From contig NZ_JBNXUO010000003.1 in the NCBI RefSeq assembly GCF_050563535.1, positions 62,001-126,000 on the forward strand: DNA of 64,000 bases. Direction: 5' to 3'. This DNA comes from Falsiroseomonas sp050563535. GTDB taxonomy: Bacteria; Pseudomonadota; Alphaproteobacteria; Acetobacterales; Acetobacteraceae. The notes under the pieces are model-generated. The model did not search any database, was not told the origin of the DNA, and saw nothing but the letters and a program-made list of their open reading frames with translations. Below, one piece after another: positions 8,275 through 17,195 of the stretch; the first letter of the stretch is position 1; every line of letters starts with the position of its first letter. Position numbers and translations under genes: made by a program.

Positions 8275-10191
8275 ATGTATGTCGGCGCCGTCTTCTTTCC
8301 CCTGCTGGGCGCCTGCCTGGCGGGGTTCCTGGGCCGCTGGCTCGGCGACCGGGCCTCGCAGTGGGTGACCGTGGCCTGCATGGCGCTGGCCGCGGCCTGC
8401 GGCATCGGCGCCTTCGCCGAAGTCGCGCTCGGCCATGCGCCGGGCGTCGTGCCCATCCTGACCTTCATCGACGTGGGCGGCTTCGAGGTGAGCTGGGCGC
8501 TCCGCTACGACACGCTGAGCGTCGTGATGGTCGCGATGGTCACTTTCATCTCGACGCTGATCCACATGTACAGCGTCGGCTACATGTCGCATGACGCGAC
8601 GATCCCGCGCTTCTTCGCCTATCTGTCGCTGTTCACCTTCATGATGCTCATGCTGGTGACGGCGGACAACCTGGTGCAACTGTTCTTCGGCTGGGAAGGC
8701 GTCGGCCTCGCGAGCTACCTGCTGATCGGCTACTGGTACGAGAAGGACAGCGCGAACCGCGCGGCGATGAAGGCCTTCATCGTCAACCGCGTCGGCGACG
8801 TGTTCTTCATGCTCGGCATGGCGCTGACCTTCTGGACCTTCCAGTCGGTCGAGTTCGAGACGATCTTCGCGGGGGTGGAGGCGGCGAGCCGGGTGCGGTT
8901 CCTGGGCCTCCCCGCGCTCGAGGTCATCGGCGTGCTGCTGTTCCTCGGCGCCTGCGGCAAGTCGGCGCAGCTCGGCCTCCACACCTGGCTGCCGGACGCG
9001 ATGGAGGGGCCGACGCCCGTCTCCGCGCTGATCCATGCCGCGACGATGGTGACGGCGGGCGTGTTCCTGATGGCGCGCATGTCGCCGCTGATGGAATACG
9101 CGCCGACCGCGCTGGCGGTCGTCACCGTCGTCGGCGCCTCGACCGCGATCTTCGCGGCGACGATCGGCTGCGTGCAGAACGACATCAAGCGGATCATCGC
9201 CTATTCCACCTGCTCGCAGCTCGGCTACATGTTCTTCGCGGCCGGCGTGGGCGTGTACCAGGCGGCCATGTTCCACCTGTTCACGCATGCCTTCTTCAAG
9301 GCGCTGCTGTTCCTCGGCGCGGGCAGCGTGATCCACGCGATGTCGGACGAGCAGGACATCCGCAGGATGGGCGGGATCTGGACGAAGATCCCGGTCACCT
9401 ACGCGGTGATGTGGATCGGCAGCCTGGCGCTGGCGGGCGTGCCCTTCTTCGCGGGCTACTACTCGAAGGACATGGTGCTGGAAGTGGCCTATGCGGCGCA
9501 TAGCGGGGTCGGCATGTATGCCTTCGCCATGGGCCTGCTGGCGGCCTTCCTGACCGCCTTCTATTCCTGGCGCCTGCTGATCCTCACCTTCCACGGCGCG
9601 CCGCGCGCCGACCACCACGTGATGGAGCATGTGCACGAGAGCCCCTGGGTGATGCTGGTGCCGTTGCTGGTCCTGTCGGTCGGCGCCGTGCTGGCGGGCT
9701 ACATCTTCTACCCGTTCTTCGTCGGGCATGAGCAGGAGCTGTTCTGGAACGGCTCGATCCACAACGCCGAGCACAACCACGTCCTGCACCACGCGCATGA
9801 GGTGCCGGCCTGGGTTCCGCTTGCGCCGACGGTCGCGGGCGTCGCGGGCATCCTGCTCGCCTACGTGTTCTACATGTTCGCGCCGGGCATCCCCGCGCGG
9901 CTCGCTGCGTCCTTCCGCGGCGTCTACCTGTTCCTGCTGAACAAGTGGTATTTCGACGAGCTGTATGACGCGGTCTTCGTCCGCCCGGCCCGCGCGCTCG
10001 CGCGCGTGCTGTGGAAGACGGGCGACGCGCGGATCATCGACGGCGTGCCGAACGGCGCCGCCGGCGCGGTCGTGCAGGCGGCGCGCGGCGCCGGCCGCAT
10101 CCAGACCGGGCGCGTGGCCAACTACGCCTTCGCGATGATCATCGGCCTCGTCCTTTTCGTCAGTCTCATGCTGTTCGGGGTGCCCCGATGA
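8275..10191 (+). CDS. nuoL: NADH-quinone oxidoreductase subunit L
   Basis: This is the distal antiporter-like proton-pumping subunit (638 aa, about 16 helices including the long lateral helix and its anchor). The conserved core includes FFGWEGVGLASYLLIGYWY with the key glutamate, FIVNRVGDVFFMLG, LHTWLPDAMEGPTPVSALIH and FTHAFFKALLFLGAGSVIH. The C-terminus contains a Mrp/NuoL-like tail after a His-rich loop around residues 445-510. It overlaps nuoM by ATGA. Confidence 0.98.
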   Translation: MYVGAVFFPLLGACLAGFLGRWLGDRASQWVTVACMALAAACGIGAFAEVALGHAPGVVPILTFIDVGGFEVSWALRYDTLSVVMVAMVTFISTLIHMYSVGYMSHDATIPRFFAYLSLFTFMMLMLVTADNLVQLFFGWEGVGLASYLLIGYWYEKDSANRAAMKAFIVNRVGDVFFMLGMALTFWTFQSVEFETIFAGVEAASRVRFLGLPALEVIGVLLFLGACGKSAQLGLHTWLPDAMEGPTPVSALIHAATMVTAGVFLMARMSPLMEYAPTALAVVTVVGASTAIFAATIGCVQNDIKRIIAYSTCSQLGYMFFAAGVGVYQAAMFHLFTHAFFKALLFLGAGSVIHAMSDEQDIRRMGGIWTKIPVTYAVMWIGSLALAGVPFFAGYYSKDMVLEVAYAAHSGVGMYAFAMGLLAAFLTAFYSWRLLILTFHGAPRADHHVMEHVHESPWVMLVPLLVLSVGAVLAGYIFYPFFVGHEQELFWNGSIHNAEHNHVLHHAHEVPAWVPLAPTVAGVAGILLAYVFYMFAPGIPARLAASFRGVYLFLLNKWYFDELYDAVFVRPARALARVLWKTGDARIIDGVPNGAAGAVVQAARGAGRIQTGRVANYAFAMIIGLVLFVSLMLFGVPR

Positions 10192-11699
10192 ACGCCGCCG
10201 GCTTCCCGGTCCTCTCCCTCGTCACCTTCCTGCCGCTGGCGGGGGCGGCGATCATCATGTCGATCCGCGGCGACGACGCCACGGTGGCTTCCAATGCCCG
10301 TTGGGCGGCGCTCTGGACCAGCCTCATCACGCTGGCGATCTCGCTCGTGCTCTGGGTGCGCTTCGACGGTGCCTCGGCCGAGTTCCAGTTCGTCGAGCGT
10401 GCGGAATGGCTGCCCGAATACGGAGTGGGCTACCACATGGGCGTGGACGGCATCTCGGTGCTGTTCGTCCTGCTCTCGACCCTTCTGACGCCGATCTGCA
10501 TCCTGGCGTCCTGGGAAAGCGTGCAGACCCGCGTGCGCGAATACATGGTCGCCTTCCTCGTGCTGGAAAGCATGATGGTCGGCATGTTCTGCGCGCTGGA
10601 TTTCGTGCTGTTCTACATCTTCTTCGAAGCCGTGCTGATCCCGATGTTCCTCATCATCGGCGTCTGGGGCGGCGGACGGCGGGTCTATGCCGCGTTCAAG
10701 TTCTTCCTCTACACGCTGGCGGGCAGCCTGCTGATGCTGCTGGCCATCCTGGCGGTCTGGTACCACGCCGCCACCACCGACATCCCGACGCTGCTCGACA
10801 CCGATTTCCCGCCGCGGATGCAGTTCTGGCTGTTCCTCGCCTTCCTCGTCTCCTTCGCGGTGAAGGTGCCGATGTGGCCGGTGCACACCTGGCTGCCGGA
10901 CGCGCATGTGGAGGCGCCGACTGCGGGGTCGGTCATCCTGGCTGGCGTGCTGCTGAAGATGGGGGCCTACGGCTTCCTGCGCTTCAGCGTGCCCATGCTG
11001 CCGCAGGCCTCGGCCGACTTCGCGCCGCTGATCTTCGCGCTGTCGGTCATCGCGGTCGTCTACACCTCCCTCGTCGCGCTGGCGCAGGAGGACATGAAGA
11101 AGCTGATCGCCTATTCGTCGGTCGCCCATATGGGCATCGTCACGCTCGGCATCTTCACCTTCACGCAGCAGGGCATCTCGGGCGCGCTGTTCACCATGCT
11201 GTCGCACGGCATCGTGTCGGGCGCGCTGTTCCTCTGCGTCGGCGTGCTCTACGACCGCGTCCACTCGCGGGAGATCCTGCGCTACGGCGGGGTCGCGAAG
11301 ATCATGCCGGCCTATGCGCTGGTCCTGATGCTGTTCACCATGGCCTCCGTCGCGCTGCCCGGCACGGCGGGCTTCCCGGGCGAGCTGCTGGTGATCGTCG
11401 GCGCCTTCAAGGTGAACCCCTGGGTCGCACTCGGCGCGGCGATGGGCATGATCCTCGGCGCGGCCTACATGCTGTACCTCTACCGCCGCGTCGCCTTCGG
11501 GAAGATCACGCGCGACGACCTGCGCGCGCTGCTCGACCTCAGCCCGCGCGAGTATGCCGTCTTCGCGCCGCTGATCCTGCTGACGCTGTGGATGGGCATC
11601 TATCCCTCCTCCTTCCTGAACTTCTTCGAGGCCACGGTCTCGGCGATGGTGGCGCGGCACGAAGCCGCGCTCGGCGCCGCGCGCCTGGCGGGGATGTGA
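10188..11699 (+). CDS. nuoM: NADH-quinone oxidoreductase subunit M
   Basis: This antiporter-like membrane subunit has 503 aa and about 14 helices. The start ATG 10188 overlaps the nuoL TGA. Recognisable segments are YIFFEAVLIPMFLIIGVWGG with the helix-5 glutamate, VPMWPVHTWLPDAHVEAPTA with the helix-7 lysine region, and KKLIAYSSVAHMGIVTLG. It is followed after five bases by nuoN. Confidence 0.98.
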   Translation: MNAAGFPVLSLVTFLPLAGAAIIMSIRGDDATVASNARWAALWTSLITLAISLVLWVRFDGASAEFQFVERAEWLPEYGVGYHMGVDGISVLFVLLSTLLTPICILASWESVQTRVREYMVAFLVLESMMVGMFCALDFVLFYIFFEAVLIPMFLIIGVWGGGRRVYAAFKFFLYTLAGSLLMLLAILAVWYHAATTDIPTLLDTDFPPRMQFWLFLAFLVSFAVKVPMWPVHTWLPDAHVEAPTAGSVILAGVLLKMGAYGFLRFSVPMLPQASADFAPLIFALSVIAVVYTSLVALAQEDMKKLIAYSSVAHMGIVTLGIFTFTQQGISGALFTMLSHGIVSGALFLCVGVLYDRVHSREILRYGGVAKIMPAYALVLMLFTMASVALPGTAGFPGELLVIVGAFKVNPWVALGAAMGMILGAAYMLYLYRRVAFGKITRDDLRALLDLSPREYAVFAPLILLTLWMGIYPSSFLNFFEATVSAMVARHEAALGAARLAGM

Positions 11700-11704
11700 C
11701 GCCG

Positions 11705-13123
11705 ATGAACTGGACCCTCGCCCTGCCGGAGATCGTGCTGGGCTGCGCCGGGCTGGCCATCCTGCTCGGCGGCGTCATCCCGAGGAAGGAGACCTTCTTC
11801 CCCGTCTCCATGGCGGTGATCGGCGCGCTGGTGCTGACCGCAGCACTGGTGCTCGGCCAGGCGGAGGGCACGGCCTTCCTCGGCCAGTACGTGTCCGACG
11901 CCTTCGCGCGCTTCGCCAAGCTGCTGATCCTGGCCGGCGCCGCACTCGGCCTCACCCTCGCGCTCGACTTCAACGAGCGCGCAGGCATCGGCCGGTTCGA
12001 ATTCCCGGTGCTCGTGCTGTTCGCGACGCTCGGCATGATGGTCATGGTCTCGGCCAACGACCTGATGACGCTCTACATGGGGCTCGAGCTCCTCTCGCTC
12101 TCGCTCTACGTCATCGCCGCCTTCGACCGCGACAACCCGCGCAGCGCCGAGGCGGGGCTGAAGTATTTCGTGCTGGGCGCGCTCGCCTCGGGCCTGCTGC
12201 TCTACGGCGCGTCGCTGGTCTACGGCTTCGCCGGCACCACCAACTTCGACCGGCTGGCGGATGCGCTCTCGGGCGGGACGGTCGGCACCGGGCTGGTGGT
12301 GGGGCTGGTCTTCGTGATGGCCGGGCTCGCCTTCAAGGTCTCCGCCGTGCCCTTCCACATGTGGACGCCCGACGTGTACGAGGGCGCGCCGACGCCGGTG
12401 ACGGCCTTCTTCGCCACCGCGCCGAAGATGGCCGCCATCGCGCTGCTGATGCGCGTGCTGACCGGGCCATTCGGCGACCTCTCTGCGCAGTGGGGCCAGG
12501 TGATCTGGCTCGTCTCGGCCGGCTCCATGATCCTCGGCGGCTTCGCTGCCATCGGGCAGACCAACATCAAGCGCCTGATGGCCTATTCCTCGATCGGCCA
12601 TGTCGGCTACGCGCTCATGGGCCTGGCCGTCGTGAACGACACGGGCTACCGCGGCGTGCTGGTCTACATGGCGATTTACGTCGTGATGAACCTCGGCACC
12701 TTCGCGGTGCTGGTCGCGATGCGCCGCGGCGGCCGCGCGGTGGAGGGGATCGAGGACCTCGCCGGGCTCGGCCGCACCGACCCTGGCATGGCGCTGTGGA
12801 TGGCGGTCTTCATGTTCTCGATGGCGGGCATCCCGCCGCTCGCCGGCTTCTTCGGCAAGCTCTACGTCTTCCTCGCAGCCGTGCAGGCGGGCTTCTGGAC
12901 ACTGGCGGTGATCGGCATCCTGACCAGCGTGGTGGCCAGCTACTACTACCTGCGGATCGTGAAGGTCATGTATTTCGACGCGTCGGCGGGCGCGCTGGAT
13001 GCGCGGCCGGCGAGCCTGACGGTGGTGATGGCCGCCTCCGGCCTGCTGACGCTGTTCTTCTTCCTGTTCCCGGCGCCGCTGATCGCCGCGGCACAGGTCG
13101 CGGTGGCGGCCCTGGCGGGCTGA
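11705..13123 (+). CDS. nuoN: NADH-quinone oxidoreductase subunit N
   Basis: This is the third antiporter-like subunit (472 aa, about 14 helices) and the last gene of the complex I operon. Diagnostic segments are LYMGLELLSLSLYVIAAF with the conserved glutamate, KYFVLGALASGLLLYG, VPFHMWTPDVYEGAPTPVTAF and KRLMAYSSIGHVGYALMG. ATG 11705 lies five bases after nuoM. The biotin ligase gene follows after eight bases with no terminator, so readthrough is likely. Confidence 0.98.
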   Translation: MNWTLALPEIVLGCAGLAILLGGVIPRKETFFPVSMAVIGALVLTAALVLGQAEGTAFLGQYVSDAFARFAKLLILAGAALGLTLALDFNERAGIGRFEFPVLVLFATLGMMVMVSANDLMTLYMGLELLSLSLYVIAAFDRDNPRSAEAGLKYFVLGALASGLLLYGASLVYGFAGTTNFDRLADALSGGTVGTGLVVGLVFVMAGLAFKVSAVPFHMWTPDVYEGAPTPVTAFFATAPKMAAIALLMRVLTGPFGDLSAQWGQVIWLVSAGSMILGGFAAIGQTNIKRLMAYSSIGHVGYALMGLAVVNDTGYRGVLVYMAIYVVMNLGTFAVLVAMRRGGRAVEGIEDLAGLGRTDPGMALWMAVFMFSMAGIPPLAGFFGKLYVFLAAVQAGFWTLAVIGILTSVVASYYYLRIVKVMYFDASAGALDARPASLTVVMAASGLLTLFFFLFPAPLIAAAQVAVAALAG

Positions 13124-13131
13124 CGCGGCGG

Positions 13132-13854
13132 ATGCCGTCCGTCCCGCCGGGATGGCGGCTGCGGGTCGAGCCCGCGCTGCCTTCGACGCAGGACCTGGTC
13201 TTGCGCCTGGCGGCGGCGGGAGAGCCCGAGGGGCTGGCGGTGCTGGCGCACCGGCAGACCGCGGGCCGGGGGCGCGAAGCCCGCGGCTGGGAAAGCCCGG
13301 CGGGCAATCTCCATCTCTCCGTCCTGCTGCGCCCGGGCGGCCCGATGCGGGCCGCCGCGCAATGGGGGCTGCTGGCCGGCGTCGCGCTGGCCGAGGCGCT
13401 CGGCACCTTTCTGCCCGACCCGGCGGCGATCCGCCTGAAATGGCCGAACGACCTGCTGCTGGGGCAGGGGAAGCTTGCGGGGATGCTGACCGACATCGCC
13501 CCCGACGCGACGGGGCGGATCGACTGGGTGGTGATCGGCTTCGGCGCCAACCTCCGCACCGCGCCGGAGGTCGAGGGCAGGGCGGTCGCCAGCCTCGGCC
13601 CGCAAGCCGTCTCGCCGGAAGCAGCCGCGGCGGCGGTGCTGCGCGCCGTCGACCTCTGGCGCATGGCGCCGTTCGCGGCCATACGCGAAGCCTGGATGCG
13701 CCGCGGCCCGGACCGGGGCGCGCCGCTGACGCTGCGCTGGGGGGCGCGGTCCGCCGCGGGTGCCTATGCCGGCCTGGCGGAGGATGGCAGCCTGCTGCTG
13801 GATGACGGCAGCGGGCCGCGGCCCTTCGCCACCGGCGAGACGGGAGGACGTTGA
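13132..13854 (+). CDS. birA: Biotin--[acetyl-CoA-carboxylase] ligase
   Basis: This enzyme attaches biotin to the carboxyl-carrier protein of acetyl-CoA carboxylase via biotinyl-AMP (240 aa). The catalytic-domain motifs are GRGREARGWESPAGNLHLS (biotin/ATP loop) and KWPNDLLLGQGKLAGML with the active lysine. There is no N-terminal helix-turn-helix, so it should be an enzyme only, not a biotin repressor. It sits between nuoN and coaX, an arrangement common in alphaproteobacteria. The C-terminal SH3-like cap is present (residues about 195-235). Confidence 0.94.
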   Translation: MPSVPPGWRLRVEPALPSTQDLVLRLAAAGEPEGLAVLAHRQTAGRGREARGWESPAGNLHLSVLLRPGGPMRAAAQWGLLAGVALAEALGTFLPDPAAIRLKWPNDLLLGQGKLAGMLTDIAPDATGRIDWVVIGFGANLRTAPEVEGRAVASLGPQAVSPEAAAAAVLRAVDLWRMAPFAAIREAWMRRGPDRGAPLTLRWGARSAAGAYAGLAEDGSLLLDDGSGPRPFATGETGGR

Positions 13855-13860
13855 AGGGCC

Positions 13861-14676
13861 ATGCTGCTCGCGGTCGATGCGGGGAACACCAATGTCGTCT
13901 TCGCCGTGCATGACGGCGCGGAATGGCGCGGCCGGTGGCGGATCCGCACGGATGCCGAACGGACCAGCGACGAATATGCGGTGTGGCTGCTGACGCTGCT
14001 GCAGCATTCGGGGCTGAAGGTCGGCGACATCGACCGCTGCGTCATCGGCACGGTGGTGCCGGCGGCGCTGTACAACCTCCGCCGGCTCTGCCGCGAATGG
14101 TTCTCCTGCGAGCCGCTGATCGCGCGGGCGCATCTGGACTGGGGCTTCGCCATACGGGTGGAGGCGCCGCACGAGGTCGGCGCCGACCGCCTGCTGAACG
14201 CGCTCGCGGCCCATCACCGCTACCAGGGGCCGCTGGTGGTGATCGATTTCGGCACCGCGACCACCTTCGACGTGGTCGCGAAGGACGGCGCCTATCTGGG
14301 CGGGGTCATCGCGCCGGGCATCAACCTCTCGATCGAGGCGCTGCACCGCGCGGCCGCGCGCCTGCCCCGCATCGGCATCGGCCGCCCCCAGGCGGTGGTC
14401 GGGCGGAACACGGTGGCGGCCATGCAGTCCGGCATCTACTGGGGCTATGTCGGCCTGATCGAGGGCATCGTCGGGCGCATCCGCGCCGAGCAGGAAGGGG
14501 AGGCGGGCGGCCACCTGAAGGTGATCGCGACCGGCGGCCTCGCCCCGCTCTTCGCCGAGGGCACCACCATCATCGAAACGACCGACCAGGACACGACGCT
14601 GGATGGGCTGCGCCTGTTGGCGTCGCGCAATCCAGCCCCCATCTTCACGAGAACGCTGCGCCGCGACGAGGTCTAG
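13861..14676 (+). CDS. coaX: Type III pantothenate kinase
   Basis: This enzyme catalyses the first step of coenzyme A synthesis, phosphorylating pantothenate (271 aa). It has the ASKHA-fold motifs of CoaX: LLAVDAGNTNVVFAVHDG at the N-terminus (phosphate 1), GADRLLNALAAHH, and VVIDFGTATTFDVV. Length is normal. It is only six bases after birA and is probably in the same transcript. Confidence 0.96.
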   Translation: MLLAVDAGNTNVVFAVHDGAEWRGRWRIRTDAERTSDEYAVWLLTLLQHSGLKVGDIDRCVIGTVVPAALYNLRRLCREWFSCEPLIARAHLDWGFAIRVEAPHEVGADRLLNALAAHHRYQGPLVVIDFGTATTFDVVAKDGAYLGGVIAPGINLSIEALHRAAARLPRIGIGRPQAVVGRNTVAAMQSGIYWGYVGLIEGIVGRIRAEQEGEAGGHLKVIATGGLAPLFAEGTTIIETTDQDTTLDGLRLLASRNPAPIFTRTLRRDEV

Positions 14677-14738
14677 GCAGGATCGCGCGGCCGCTGATCG
14701 CTGGACCTGCCTGTCGACTGTATGGAACTGGAAGAAGA

Positions 14739-16376
14739 ATGACCGGAGACCTGGCCTTCATCCCGCTCGGCGGGACGGGGGAGATCGGACTCAACCTCAA
14801 CGTCTACCGTTGCGATGGGGAATTGCTGGCGGTGGATTGCGGCCTCGGCTTCGGGGGCCCCGAGCATCCGGAAGTGGATGTGATGGTGCCGGACCCGGCC
14901 TGGCTGGTTGCCCGGCGCGACCGCCTCTCGGCCCTGGTGATCACCCATGCGCATGAGGACCATGTGGGCGCCGTCGCCCATCTCTGGCCGCAGTTGCGCT
15001 GCCCGATCCATGCCTCCCCCTTCGTGTCGGCCGTGCTGCGCCGCAAGCTGGGCGAAGCGGGCATCCTGAACCAAGTGGAGATCGTCACCCATCCCCCCGG
15101 CGGGCGCTGGCGGGTGGGCGGCTACGACCTTGAATTCCTGCGCGTGGCGCATTCCGTGCCGGAAGCCCAGGCGCTGGCCATCCGCACGAAATACGGCACC
15201 GTGCTGCACACCGGCGACTGGAAGCTGGACCCCCAGCCACTGATCGGACCCCCGACGGACGAGGCCGCCTTCGCGCGACTCGGCGAGGAAGGGGTGCTGG
15301 CGATGGTCTGCGACAGCACCAACGCGCTGGTCGAAGGCCATTCGGGCAGCGAGGCGGAGGTGCGGCGCAACCTCGCGGCCCTCATCAAGGGGCTGAAGGG
15401 ACGCATCGCCGTCACCTGCTTCGCGACCAACCTCGCCCGCGTCGAGAGCATCGCCAAGGCCGCCCGCGCCGCGGGGCGGGAAGTGGCGCTGTTCGGCCGC
15501 AGCCTCCGCAACGCCGAGGCCGCGGCCCGCGAATGCGGCTACCTGTCCGACACGCCCCCCTTCCTTTCGGAGGAGGAGGCGGAGGACGTGCCCGACTCGA
15601 AGCTCCTCGTCATCTGCACCGGCAGCCAGGGCGAGGCGCGGAGCGCGATGGCGAAGATCGCGGCCGACACCCACCCGCACATCTCGCTCGGGGAAGGGGA
15701 CACGGTCATCTTCTCCTCCCGCATGATCCCGGGGAACGAGCGTGCGATCCTGCGCGTGCAGGACGAGCTCAGCCGCGCGGGCGTCGAGGTGATGACGGCC
15801 GACGACCACATGGTCCATGTCTCGGGCCATCCGGCGCGGGACGAGCTGAAGCGCCTGTACCAGCTCGTGAAGCCGAAATACGCCGTGCCCGTGCATGGCG
15901 AATGGCGGCACATGAACGAGCACGCGAACCTCGCCGAGAGCCTCGGCGCCATCGCCTATGTGATCGAGGACGGGGACGTGCTGCGGCTGGCGCCCGGCAA
16001 GCCCGACATCGTGGAGGCGGTGCCCGTCGGGCGGCTCGCGGTCGATGCCGACCGGCTGCTGCCGCTGGACGGCGACGTGCTGGCGGCGCGGAAGAAGATG
16101 CTGTTCAACGGCATCGTCGTCGCCTCGCTGGCCGTGGACGGGTCCGGCCGGGTGCTGGGCCAGCCGCAGATCGCGGCGCCGGGGCTGTTCGACGGGGCGG
16201 GGGAGGAATCGGCGCAGATCGCGGCCGACCTCGCCCGCGCCGTGGGCGACCTTCCCGGTCCGACCAAGCGGGAGGACGGCCCGCTGCGCGAAGCGGCGCG
16301 GAGCGCGGTGCGCAGGGCGCTCGGCCGGCGGCTGCGCAAGCGGCCGACGGTGGAAGTCCACCTGCTGCGCGTCTGA
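14739..16376 (+). CDS. rnj: Ribonuclease J
   Basis: This is a metallo-beta-lactamase/beta-CASP exo/endoribonuclease (545 aa) for rRNA maturation and mRNA turnover. The zinc-binding motif HAHEDHVG has His70, His72, Asp74 and His75. The beta-CASP part carries CTGSQGE and SSRMIPGNE, and HVSGHP and PVHGEWRHM mark the C-terminal metal motifs. The start ATG 14739 gives MTGDLAFIPLGGTGEIG, the expected N-terminus, behind a GAAGAAGA ribosome site. In alphaproteobacteria it regularly follows birA-coaX. Confidence 0.96.
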   Translation: MTGDLAFIPLGGTGEIGLNLNVYRCDGELLAVDCGLGFGGPEHPEVDVMVPDPAWLVARRDRLSALVITHAHEDHVGAVAHLWPQLRCPIHASPFVSAVLRRKLGEAGILNQVEIVTHPPGGRWRVGGYDLEFLRVAHSVPEAQALAIRTKYGTVLHTGDWKLDPQPLIGPPTDEAAFARLGEEGVLAMVCDSTNALVEGHSGSEAEVRRNLAALIKGLKGRIAVTCFATNLARVESIAKAARAAGREVALFGRSLRNAEAAARECGYLSDTPPFLSEEEAEDVPDSKLLVICTGSQGEARSAMAKIAADTHPHISLGEGDTVIFSSRMIPGNERAILRVQDELSRAGVEVMTADDHMVHVSGHPARDELKRLYQLVKPKYAVPVHGEWRHMNEHANLAESLGAIAYVIEDGDVLRLAPGKPDIVEAVPVGRLAVDADRLLPLDGDVLAARKKMLFNGIVVASLAVDGSGRVLGQPQIAAPGLFDGAGEESAQIAADLARAVGDLPGPTKREDGPLREAARSAVRRALGRRLRKRPTVEVHLLRV

Positions 16377-16399
16377 CCGCCGCGCCGGGGGGCGCGGCC

Positions 16400-16433
16400 G
16401 CGGCCGGGGCGGCATCCGCCGCCCCGTGGCCGC
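16400..16433 (+). terminator. GC-rich hairpin after rnj
   Basis: GCGGCC-GGGGCGGC (16400-16413), loop ATCC, then GCCGCCCC, a two-base bulge and GGCCGC (16418-16433), followed by TTTC. The stem is strong but the U-tract is short, so it may only attenuate readthrough into the DUF1467 gene. Confidence 0.45.
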
Positions 16434-16463
16434 TTTCAACGGTTTCCAGGGACACCGACCGAG

Positions 16464-16763
16464 ATGGACTTGTTCACCGGCATCGTCGTCTACCTGCTGA
16501 TCTGGTGGACGGCGCTTTTCTGCGTGCTGCCGATCGGCACGCGCCCGGTGGAGGAGGCCGATCCCGAGGCCGGGGGCTGGCGCGGCGCGCCGACGCGTCC
16601 GCTGCTCGGCCGCAAGGTGATCGGGACGACGCTGCTCGCCGGAGTCCTGTGGCTTGGCGTCTATGCGGTTGTCGAGAGCGGCTGGGTTTCGTTCCGGGAC
16701 GGCTGGTGGGCCTATCAGGGGCCGGGCATCTCGTCGCCGCTGCCGGGGCGTGCACAAAACTGA
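16464..16763 (+). CDS. DUF1467 family small membrane protein
   Basis: A 99-residue protein with two predicted transmembrane helices (residues about 5-25 and 55-75). The polar loop between them carries LPIGTRPVEEADPEAG and GAPTRPLLGRK, the hallmark of the DUF1467 family. The function is unknown. Its place between rnj and proS is conserved in many alphaproteobacteria, which supports it being real. The stop lies at the base of a strong hairpin. Confidence 0.9.
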   Translation: MDLFTGIVVYLLIWWTALFCVLPIGTRPVEEADPEAGGWRGAPTRPLLGRKVIGTTLLAGVLWLGVYAVVESGWVSFRDGWWAYQGPGISSPLPGRAQN

Positions 16764-16797
16764 GGCGGCAAACCCGCCTCCCCGCGGGTGCCGCCTC
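16762..16797 (+). terminator. Hairpin at the DUF1467 stop codon
   Basis: GAGGCGGC (16762-16769), two unpaired A, ACCCGC, loop CTCCCC, then GCGGGT and GCCGCCTC (to 16797). This gives a 14-bp stem starting within the stop codon, with no U-tract after it. It may be a terminator or an mRNA-end stabiliser for the birA-coaX-rnj-DUF1467 transcript. Confidence 0.4.
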
Positions 16798-16818
16798 GAA
16801 ACTGTGCAAACCAAGTCT

Positions 16819-16984
16819 GGAAGCCGGTTTTTTGGCTTCCGGGTGCGGCGTTTTCGGTTGTGCCGCGTTCCCCCCCAGCGCCACATTCGGTCCAGGGAGA
16901 GGTTGATCCTCTCTCTGCCGTGTGACTGGCGTTTCCTCCCTAAACTCGGGCTGCACCCTCACGGGTGCGGCCCTCTTTTCGTTT
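16819..16984 (+). ncRNA. Candidate structured non-coding RNA upstream of proS
   Basis: The 429-base gap between DUF1467 and proS holds four consecutive hairpins. The first is GGAAGCC/GGCTTCC at 16819-16840 with a U-rich loop. The second is GCGGC/GCCGC at 16845-16866. The third is a long imperfect rod at 16879-16931, whose apical 10 bp pair CAGGGAGAGG with CCTCTCTCTG around loop TTGAT. The fourth is a strong intrinsic terminator. It matches none of the SRP RNA, tmRNA or RNase P signatures I know. 6S RNA or an unnamed sRNA is possible. No promoter could be placed, and the 5' end is a guess. Confidence 0.35.
16948..16984 (+). terminator. Strong intrinsic terminator upstream of proS
   Basis: GGGCTGCACCC (16948-16958), loop TCAC, GGGTGCGGCCC (16963-16973), then TCTTTTCGTTT. 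The 11-bp stem has one mismatch and a real T-rich tail, making it one of the two best intrinsic terminators in the window. No recognised gene ends directly before it. Confidence 0.75.
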
Positions 16985-17180
16985 AGCGGGGCCGCAACCG
17001 TTTGCAAAGGAATTTGTGAACACCGAAGCGTGATCCGGGCGCGAACATTTCTTGCGTCTGTCAGCTTGGGTCATTTTCTTGCTGCGGTGCAGCAGATGCA
17101 GCAGCCATCCAACTCCGGCCCGGTGCGGCTGGCGCGAAACGGCGCGGAACACTAGGTTCGCGCACCTCTCCCGCCCGCCC

Positions 17181-17195
17181 GGAGCCATCATCTTG
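17181..17195 (+). promoter_or_regulatory. Ribosome binding site and TTG start of proS
   Basis: GGAG at 17181-17184 lies eight bases before TTG 17193. The protein read from this TTG begins (M)RLSRAFLPTLKETPAEAQ, the expected ProS N-terminus. There is no in-frame ATG or GTG at a plausible distance. Confidence 0.7.

Noticed and set aside
13923..14738. In-frame extension upstream of the RNase J start
   Set aside because: It overlaps coaX in another frame, and the family N-terminus is clearly at ATG 14739.
17052..17192. ATG start for proS about 47 codons upstream
   Set aside because: The extra residues are unlike ProS and no ribosome site precedes them; TTG 17193 fits both.
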